Positions 13,654 through 19,074 of a stretch of 19,074 nucleotides of DNA are shown piece after piece. The notes below the pieces were generated by a model that had not been told where the DNA came from, did not search any database, and saw only the letters and a list, made by a program, of their open reading frames with translations. The translations under genes were made by a program, and so were the position numbers. Source of the stretch: DSNY01 sp016861185 (GTDB lineage Bacteria > Pseudomonadota > Gammaproteobacteria > Burkholderiales > Burkholderiaceae_F); NCBI GenBank assembly GCA_030263275.1, contig SZOR01000078.1:1-19074 (forward strand), read 5' to 3'. Each line of letters starts with the position of its first letter. Position 1 is the first letter of the stretch.

Positions 13654-14046
13654 TCACTGCGCCCGAAACCCGCTCCTGCGGATGATCTCCGCCCACGCCT
13701 TCGAGTGCGCGCGCTCGCGTGTGGCGAGCTGTTCGCTCGGCATGAACTGCACCGTCAGGCCCGAGCCCGCGAGCTTGTCTCGCACGTCGGGTTGCGCGAG
13801 CACCTTGGCGAGCGCGGCGGAGAACGGGTCGATCGCGGCCTTCGGCGTGCCCGCGGGCGCGATGAAGCCGTAGTACGGCACGTCCTCGAAGCCCTTCAGC
13901 CCCAGCTCGGCGAAGGTGGGCACGTCGGGCAGCGCGGCTTGGCGCCTGTCGCCCATCACGGCAAGCACGCGCAGCTTGCCGGCGCGGTGGTTCTCGATGA
14001 AGTCCGGCACCGAGCCCACGCCCGCGGGGATCTGGTCGCCGAGAGA
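13654..14046 (-). pseudogene. C-terminal remnant of a Bug-family (TctC-like) solute-binding protein
   Basis: About 128 codons match the C-terminal third of Bug/tripartite tricarboxylate receptor proteins: GDQIPAGVGSVPDFIENH, RAGKLRVLAVMGDRRQ, LPDVPTFAELGLKGFEDVPYYG and PAGTPKAAIDPFSAALAKVL, with a normal stop. Intact members are about 320 residues with a signal peptide. Here the similarity begins abruptly near 14043, and the upstream frame is unrelated, without signal peptide or first domain. The fragment cannot form the two-lobed binding site. A truncating deletion or recombination event is inferred. No permease genes (TctAB-like) are near. Confidence 0.8.
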
Positions 14047-14201
14047 TAAGCCTCGTCCGCTGGCGCCTGCGCCGCGCGCTCGAAGTCTGCTTCGCATTCC
14101 GGCGCTTTCCCGGGCACGCTGTCAGCGCCCGCTCTGGCGAATTCGTTGCTGCACGCGATCACCTCGTCCGTTCGGAGCGAGGCGCGCGGATCGGTCGGCG
14201 C
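14047..14201. other. Spacer between Bug remnant and DUF2799-like gene
   Basis: A 155-base stretch without a supported gene. A minus-strand frame beginning at 14162 reads VIACSNEFARAGADSV and then continues out of frame into the Bug remnant. It is not recognisable and may be debris from the rearrangement that cut off the Bug gene. Confidence 0.35.
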
Positions 14202-14846
14202 TCAGAGCGCGTAAGGGCTCTGGCGTTCGAGTTCCTGCACGTCGGCCGCGAGTTCCTGGGTGCGCAGCGTGAGCTGATCGATCCGCGCGACCAGTTCGGT
14301 GCGCTGCTGGGTCAGGCGGACCAGTTCCGTCGCCAGGAAGGCGCGGCGGTCGGTCGGCACCGCAGGCAGCACCAGCTCGGCCGTCACGTTGGCCATGGCG
14401 GCTTCGGTCTTCGCCAGTCCGTCGCGCGCGCTGCGCAGTTGTGACTGCGACGCGCGCAACGCGGCGCGCGCGCCGTGGATCTGCCGGCCGTAGCGATAGC
14501 CTTCGACAAACGCGGTTTCGCTCGGACCCGAGCACACGTTGGCATATCCGCCCCCGTGCAGGCCGACGCGAAAACCGTTCTTCGGCTGGCAGTACTGCTG
14601 CAGTCCGCGCTCGCGCCCTTCGAGGTACTCGGCCAGATTCGGCGTGACCTGGTGCTTTGCACAGGCGACGCGATGCATGCCGATGCGGTCGGCCGGCGCG
14701 CCGCGCAGCCCGTCTTCATAGCCGATCGTGCGCCAGTCCGCCGCCACGCACTGGTCCTTGCCGGAGCCCGTGGCACAGGCGGAGACGAGAACGGCAACGA
14801 ACACGCCGGCAGTGCCGGCGAGATGGATGCGTGCAAGCGCGTTCAT
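14202..14846 (-). CDS. DUF2799-like lipoprotein with C-terminal coiled coil
   Basis: A 214-residue predicted lipoprotein. The signal peptide (1-24) ends in lipobox VSAC with Cys24. Residues 30-123 contain repeated short motifs typical of DUF2799 proteins: DWRTIGYEDGLRGAPADRIGMHRVACAKH (38-65), NLAEYLEGRERGLQQYC (70-86), NGFRVGLHGGGY and ETAFVEGYRYGRQI. The C-terminal region (about 124-210) is a long Ala/Leu/Gln-rich coiled coil that ends in SPYAL. The protein should be anchored in the cell envelope with the coiled coil in the periplasm. The start at 14846 is chosen because the signal peptide begins there; the open frame 33 codons upstream does not look like a signal. Function is not known, and the DUF assignment is from memory of the motifs. 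Confidence 0.72.
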   Translation of the reverse strand: MNALARIHLAGTAGVFVAVLVSACATGSGKDQCVAADWRTIGYEDGLRGAPADRIGMHRVACAKHQVTPNLAEYLEGRERGLQQYCQPKNGFRVGLHGGGYANVCSGPSETAFVEGYRYGRQIHGARAALRASQSQLRSARDGLAKTEAAMANVTAELVLPAVPTDRRAFLATELVRLTQQRTELVARIDQLTLRTQELAADVQELERQSPYAL

Positions 14847-15222
14847 GCCGGGGATTCTGGGCAGATTGCGCCATACGCAAACCGACGAATTGCCGAGAGA
14901 AACCGGGCGAAGCCTCCCTGACCGCACGACGACACTCGCCGGCACGGGTCAGGGCGGGCCCGTGTTGGCGGGTTCGGGCGCAGTCATCGTCGCGCGCTCG
15001 CACGCGAAATCGCGTAGAGAAAGGGCAGAGACGCATTTCCTGGAAGGCGCTGATTTGAAACGGGCTTGCCCTCGAGCAATCGAAAATCCCCCTCAGTCCC
15101 CCTTTACAAAAGGGGGATGAGGATGGACGCACCGTTGGTGCGTAAGAAGGGGACTTCCCCTCGGTCCCCCTCTGCGAAAGGGGGACGAGATGCGTCTTCG
15201 GCCGGCGCGTGCGCCCGCACGA
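14847..15222. other. Gene-free stretch with hairpin repeats (376 bases)
   Basis: No gene is supported here. The left part should contain the leader of the DUF2799-like gene (minus strand), though no clear promoter was found. The right part (15083-15186) consists of tandem G/C hairpins. These lie between the starts-side of the DUF2799-like gene and the 3' end of the DUF2917 gene. Confidence 0.5.
15083..15186. repeat. Composite hairpin repeat related to the element in icmF
   Basis: The segment begins AAAATCCCCCTCAG and contains three stems. They are CCCCCTTT-aca-AAAGGGGG (15098-15116, perfect), CGCACC-gtt-GGTGCG (15128-15142, perfect), and GTCCCCCTCT-gcg-AAAGGGGGAC (15164-15186, one mismatch). 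The order start box, CCCCCTTT hairpin, middle hairpin, second CCCCCTTT-like hairpin broadly parallels the in-gene element at 8369-8473, though the spacing differs. There is no T-run after the stems. It may also serve as the 3' boundary of the DUF2917 transcript. Confidence 0.75.
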
Positions 15223-15642
15223 TCAAGTTGTCGCGGGGCGCGTCTGTGGCGCAAACAACGCCCGCACGCGTTCGATCAGCGACGGCGCGCGGTGCCGTGC
15301 GACATCGCTCGCGGGCGATGCCGCGCGAGACCGGATCGCGCCGCGTGCACCGCGCAGGTAGTCGGGAATCGCGGGCTGTGCGGCGGCCGCGATCGCCGGG
15401 CGCGCGACGTAGAGTTGCGCGTCGCCCTTGGTGGCGCTGACAAGGATCAGCTCGTTGCTTTTCACGTCGAAGCGCCGGCCGGCGCCGAGGACGAAGTCCT
15501 CGGTACAGCGGTCCTGCGTCAGCCACACTTCGCCGCGGATCACGAAGACCGCCGAGCCGATCGGCAGTTGCAGCGGCTGCGGGTTAGCATCGATCCTGAT
15601 GAACGTGCTGGCGAGATCTTCGGCTTCGATGTTCGGGTTCAT
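15223..15642 (-). CDS. DUF2917 domain protein
   Basis: A 139-residue protein of unknown function. Residues 22-82 match the small beta-rich DUF2917 domain: PLQLPIGSAVFVIRGEVWLT, TEDFVLGAGRRFDV and NELILVSATKGDAQLYV. This is a cupin-like strand pattern without an obvious metal-binding histidine set. The C-terminal 50 residues are Arg/Ala-rich and probably flexible. The start at 15642 has AGAGGA seven bases upstream. It is divergent from the LysR gene at 15742 with a 99-base shared control region, the classic layout in which a LysR regulator controls its neighbour. The biological role is unknown. Confidence 0.8.
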   Translation of the reverse strand: MNPNIEAEDLASTFIRIDANPQPLQLPIGSAVFVIRGEVWLTQDRCTEDFVLGAGRRFDVKSNELILVSATKGDAQLYVARPAIAAAAQPAIPDYLRGARGAIRSRAASPASDVARHRAPSLIERVRALFAPQTRPATT

Positions 15643-15711
15643 CGTGTCGTCCTCTGGGAGGGAGATGGACATGGCGCACTGTCGCGCGGCCGCTGCGGCG
15701 AGACAAACGAG

Positions 15712-15721
15712 ATTTCGAAAT
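15712..15721. promoter_or_regulatory. Candidate LysR operator between DUF2917 and LysR genes
   Basis: ATTTCGAAAT is a perfect 10-bp palindrome placed 21 bases before the LysR start and 70 bases before the DUF2917 start, in an otherwise GC-rich intergenic strip. LysR regulators usually bind an interrupted palindrome between divergent genes, so this is the most likely site. The core T-N11-A form is not clearly met. Confidence 0.45.
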
Positions 15722-15741
15722 GCGGCGCATGCGCGGCGGGC

Positions 15742-16683
15742 ATGAGTAGACAGCGCGATCTGCCCGCGTCGCTCGATCTGCTGCGCGGCTTCGAGGCGGC
15801 GGCGCGGCTGCTTTCGTTCACCGCGGCGGCTTCCGAACTCTTCGTCACGCAGTCGGCCGTGAGCCGCCAGGTGCAGCAGCTCGAAGAGCAGCTCGGCGTC
15901 AAGCTTTTCGAGCGGCGCACGCGCGCGCTGGTGCTGACCGACGCGGGCGAGCTGTACGCGCGCGAAGTCACGAAGGCGCTGAACGCGCTGCGCGAAGCGA
16001 CCGCCGCGGTGCGCGCGAGCACCACGCCAGTCGTGCGCGTGACGACGACGGTGACCTTCGCTTCGCTGTGGCTCGTGCCGCGGCTCGCGGAGTTCCAGGC
16101 GAGGCACGCCGACATCTCGGTGCACGTGGTGGCCGACAACACGATGCGCGACCTCGAGCGCAATGCACTCGACCTCGCGATCCGCTACTCGCCCGAGACG
16201 GCGGCCGGCGCAGGCGCCGAGCGCCTGTTCGGCGAACACGTCGCGCCGGTGGCGAGCCCCGCGTTGCTGAGGGGTCGCGCCGTGCGTACGCCGGAGGACC
16301 TGCTGCGGCTGCCGCTGCTCGAGCTCGACGATCCGGCGCTCAGCGTGCCGTGGCTGTCGTGGAAGGTGTGGTGCGAAGCGATGAAGCTGGAGCGCCCGCG
16401 CGAAAACCGCGGGCTCGCGTTCAGCCACTACGACCAGGTGATCCAGGCCGCGATCGCGGGCCAGGGTGTGGCGCTCGGGCGCTTTCCGCTGGTCGATCCG
16501 TTCCTCGCCGACGGCCGGCTCGCGCTGCCGTTGAAAGGCAGGCAGTACGCGACGCAGGCCACGCGCGCTTACTGGCTGATCGTGCCGCCGGTGGCGGCGC
16601 GCCGCGCGGAGGTGAAGGTCTTCACCGACTGGCTGCGCGACGAGGTCGCCGCGCAGGCCAACGGCGGCAAGCGCCGCCGCTGA
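15742..16683 (+). CDS. LysR-family transcriptional regulator (GcvA-like)
   Basis: A 313-residue LysR regulator of normal length. The N-terminal winged helix (11-70) contains LRGFEAAARLLSFTAAASELFVTQSAVSRQVQQLEEQLGVKLFERR, with the recognition helix TQSAVSRQVQQLE at 36-48. A linker helix follows to about 95. The effector-binding domain opens with VRVTTTVTFASLWLVPRLAEF, continues with DLERNALDLAIRYSPE, and ends with SHYDQVIQAAIAGQGVALGR and VFTDWLRDE. These resemble GcvA-type regulators, but the effector cannot be assigned. The ATG at 15742 gives the family start, with a GGCGGG upstream. It is divergent from the DUF2917 gene, its most probable target, and precedes the MalT-like gene by 64 bases. 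Confidence 0.93.
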   Translation: MSRQRDLPASLDLLRGFEAAARLLSFTAAASELFVTQSAVSRQVQQLEEQLGVKLFERRTRALVLTDAGELYAREVTKALNALREATAAVRASTTPVVRVTTTVTFASLWLVPRLAEFQARHADISVHVVADNTMRDLERNALDLAIRYSPETAAGAGAERLFGEHVAPVASPALLRGRAVRTPEDLLRLPLLELDDPALSVPWLSWKVWCEAMKLERPRENRGLAFSHYDQVIQAAIAGQGVALGRFPLVDPFLADGRLALPLKGRQYATQATRAYWLIVPPVAARRAEVKVFTDWLRDEVAAQANGGKRRR

Positions 16684-16747
16684 GGCTGCGCACGATCGCC
16701 CGCGGCGCGCTGGGTGGCACTGACAGAAGAGCCGAGCCCGTTTCCGC

Positions 16748-19074
16748 ATGAGCTTCCCCCGCACCAAGATCCAGGCGCCGCGACCGACGGCAGCGTTCGT
16801 CGATCGCGGCGTCGTGCAGGCGCGGCTCGCCGAGGCGCTCGCGACGAAGCGCCTCGTGCTGTTGTGCGCGCCGGCGGGCTTCGGCAAGACCACGCTGCTC
16901 GCGCACGAGCTGGCGCGGCTGCCGGCGCAGCACGCGGTCGCGTGGGTGTCGGCCGACGCGGGCGATGACCTGTCGCGCCTGCTCGAATGCATGCTCGCGG
17001 CGCTGGAGCCGTACGACCCGCCGTGGCGCACGGCGCCGGAGGCGCTCGTCGCGGCCGCGGGACGCGGATCGCAAGAGGAGCAGCGCGCGGCCGCGGCGGA
17101 ACTGCTGAACGCGCTCGACGCCTGCGACGTGCCGCGCGGGATCGTCGCGTTCGACGACGTGCATCGCGTTGACGATCCCGCGTTCTTCCGTTTCCTCGAC
17201 CTGCTGATCGAGCGAATGAGCCCGCGCTGGACGGTGGCGCTCACCGCGCGCACCGAGCCGCCGCTCGCGCTCGCGCGGCTGCGCGCGACCGATGCGCTGG
17301 CCGAGTTCAGGCAGCTCGAGCTGCAGTTCGCGCGCGACGAAGCGCGACGGCTCGCGGCCGCCGCGGGTCTGGACGACAAGACCGCGGATGCGCTGTTCGA
17401 TCGCACGCTCGGCTGGCCCGCGGGCCTGCGCATCGCGATCGGCGCGGCGGTGGGCGCGCGCCCCGGCGACACCGAACGCGCGCTGCGCGCGAGCCAGCGG
17501 CCGCTGTTCGACCTGCTGGTCACCGAGGTGCTGCAGCAGTTGCCGCCCGCGCTCGCGGATTTCCTGCTCGCCTCGAGCGTGCTGCCCGTGCTGGAGCCCG
17601 CGCGCTGCGCGGCGGTCACCGGCGACGCGCAGGCGGCGCTGCGGTTCGACGAGATCGAGCGGCTGGGGCTGTTCGTCGACGTGCTCGAAGGTCCCGACGC
17701 GCCTGCGCGCTCGCTGCGCCTGCACGACCTGTTTCGCGACGCGCTGCTCGCGCGGTTGCAGCAGTCCGATCCGCAACGCCTGGCGGCGTTGCAGCGGCGC
17801 GCGGCCGACACCGAGCCGGACCCCGTGCGCCGCATCGGCTGGCTGCTGCAGGCGGGCGACGTGTCCGCCGCCGAGCAGCTCGCGTTCGACCAGTTGACCT
17901 CGCTGATCGTCACCGCCGGCCCGACCGCCGCGCTGCACGTGATCGCGCAGTTTCCGCGGGCAGCGAAGGAATCGCCCGCGCTCGCGTACATACGCGCGCT
18001 GGCGAACTGGGCGCGCTGGGACTTCCACGCGATGCTCGCGCAGTTCGAGCGCGCAGTCGCCGGCTTTGCGGCGCGCGGCGACGCGCAGCGCGGCCGGCTC
18101 GCGCGCGCGCAGCGCGTGATGGGGCTGATCGCCTACGGCCGCATCGAAGAGGCGGCCGAAGAACTCGCGCGGCTGCGCGCCGAGCCGCTGCCGATCGAAA
18201 CGCGGATCCTGGTGCTGAACGCCGAGTTCTGGCTGGCGATCGACGAGTGCCGCCACTCGGCGGTGGCGCCGCTGGTCAGCGAAATGCTCGACCTGCTGCA
18301 GCGGGTCGATCGCATCGATCTCTGGTACCAGACCACGCCGCCGCTGCGCATGCCGGGGCTGCCGGGCATCACGCCCGTGCTGGAGCGGCACGCCGAGTTG
18401 ATGCTGCGCGTGGCCGGCGATGCGCCGACGCCGCTGCGCGCGCTCGGACTGCTGTCGCAGGCCTGGTGCACGCTCTGGCGCGGGCGCATCGCCGAAGCGC
18501 AATCGCTGATGGAGCGCGCGCGCGAAGACGCCGCCTGGAGCGGGCAAAGCGGAGCGGTGCGCGCGCATCTGCTCGCGCTCGCGGCGGTGATGGCCGCCGT
18601 GCGCGGCGATGCGCGCGCCGCGGTCGAAGCGGCCACCGCGCGCTATCAGACGTATTCGAGCAGCGCGCCGAGCGGCTGGCATCGCTATCTGCTGGCGATC
18701 TTCAGCGCGCGCGTGATCGCCGCCTGCGGCGGCGCGGGCGACCTGCACGAGGCGCTGGCGCGGGTGGACACCGAGCGCGCGCTGCTCGGCGCCGGTGCGG
18801 CCGCACGCGGCGCCCCGCCGCGCGAGCTGCCGCTGCGCGCGCAGCTTGCCTGGCTCGAAGGGCGTGCCGACGAAGCGATCGAACGCTGGCGCGAAGCGCT
18901 CGCCAACGAAGAGGCGATCGACATGATGGGGCAGGCGGTCGAGACGCGGCTGCGCTTGGCCGCCGCGCTGCTCGCGCGCGGCGACGCGCGCGAGGCGGCG
19001 CAGTGCCTCGCCCCGGTGTTCGCGCGCGTGGGCCCGGACGGCGGACCGGGCGGCGCGCTGCTCGCCGGCGAACC
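16748..19074 (+). CDS. MalT-like STAND-family ATPase regulator, 3' end outside window
   Basis: The frame is open from 16748 to the last base (775 complete codons). It begins SFPRTKIQAPRPTAAFVDRG, the MalT/LuxR-LAL pattern that places the P-loop about 40 residues in. Walker A is APAGFGKT (41-48) followed by TLL. A Walker B-like segment reads IVAFDDVHRVDD (132-143). WTVALTART (about 160) and GWPAGLRIAIGAAV (about 225) are typical of the NACHT/STAND core, and LRLHDLFRDALLARL matches the winged-helix end. From about 370 onward the protein is a helical, TPR-like repeat solenoid rich in Ala, Arg and Leu, the usual inducer-sensing region. A C-terminal LuxR-type helix-turn-helix is expected beyond the window but not seen. 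The inducer is unknown. Confidence 0.82.
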   Translation, partial: MSFPRTKIQAPRPTAAFVDRGVVQARLAEALATKRLVLLCAPAGFGKTTLLAHELARLPAQHAVAWVSADAGDDLSRLLECMLAALEPYDPPWRTAPEALVAAAGRGSQEEQRAAAAELLNALDACDVPRGIVAFDDVHRVDDPAFFRFLDLLIERMSPRWTVALTARTEPPLALARLRATDALAEFRQLELQFARDEARRLAAAAGLDDKTADALFDRTLGWPAGLRIAIGAAVGARPGDTERALRASQRPLFDLLVTEVLQQLPPALADFLLASSVLPVLEPARCAAVTGDAQAALRFDEIERLGLFVDVLEGPDAPARSLRLHDLFRDALLARLQQSDPQRLAALQRRAADTEPDPVRRIGWLLQAGDVSAAEQLAFDQLTSLIVTAGPTAALHVIAQFPRAAKESPALAYIRALANWARWDFHAMLAQFERAVAGFAARGDAQRGRLARAQRVMGLIAYGRIEEAAEELARLRAEPLPIETRILVLNAEFWLAIDECRHSAVAPLVSEMLDLLQRVDRIDLWYQTTPPLRMPGLPGITPVLERHAELMLRVAGDAPTPLRALGLLSQAWCTLWRGRIAEAQSLMERAREDAAWSGQSGAVRAHLLALAAVMAAVRGDARAAVEAATARYQTYSSSAPSGWHRYLLAIFSARVIAACGGAGDLHEALARVDTERALLGAGAAARGAPPRELPLRAQLAWLEGRADEAIERWREALANEEAIDMMGQAVETRLRLAAALLARGDAREAAQCLAPVFARVGPDGGPGGALLAGE

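Noticed and set aside
15083..15186. Possible CRISPR-like array
   Set aside because: The repeated units are self-complementary hairpins with unequal spacing and no constant-length spacers or cas genes.
15223..17991. A 922-codon minus-strand open frame spanning the LysR and MalT-like genes
   Set aside because: Only a different frame within 15223-15642 (DUF2917) has family features. The rest is Ser/Arg/Ala-rich low-complexity antisense to two well-supported genes.

Overview
The window is GC-rich DNA that fits a betaproteobacterium, most likely Burkholderiales or a close relative. This rests on a fused isobutyryl-CoA mutase (IcmF), small DUF3563 and DUF2917 proteins, a Bug-family remnant, a GcvA-like LysR regulator, and strongly GC-biased codon third positions. 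No rRNA, tRNA, CRISPR array, insertion sequence or replication origin was seen.

Left part (1-5761, minus strand): a tripartite RND efflux operon read in the order periplasmic adaptor, inner-membrane pump, outer-membrane channel. The channel gene leaves the window at base 1. The pump and channel genes overlap by 4 bases. A perfect 12-bp GC hairpin lies between adaptor and pump. No regulator gene is visible next to the operon. A short DUF3563 gene follows (6205-6507, minus).

Central part (6771-11507, plus strand): icmF, the B12-dependent fused mutase/G-protein chaperone that interconverts isobutyryl-CoA and n-butyryl-CoA, then a hot-dog thioesterase and an HCCA-isomerase/DsbA-like protein. The icmF promoter carries a perfect 16-bp palindrome resembling LiuR-type operators of branched-chain amino acid degradation. 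The icmF gene contains a 105-bp repeat element with 10-bp terminal inverted repeats. It is exactly 35 codons long, so it adds a Pro/Gly-rich linker without breaking the frame. A related repeat lies at 15083-15186.

Accessory strip (about 11508-14201): visibly less GC-rich in places, with an orphan Phd-like/XRE protein, a MltR-like protein with a HEPN-type RX4H motif, a RelE-type toxin and NadS/HigA-type antitoxin pair, and the C-terminal remnant of a Bug-family binding protein. The toxin promoter is embedded in a 36-bp dyad, and its -10 spacing predicts a leaderless toxin mRNA.

Right part (14202-19074): a DUF2799-like lipoprotein gene (minus), a 376-base gap with hairpin repeats, a DUF2917 gene (minus) divergent from a LysR regulator (plus), and a large MalT-like STAND ATPase regulator (plus) that runs off the right edge before its expected C-terminal DNA-binding domain.
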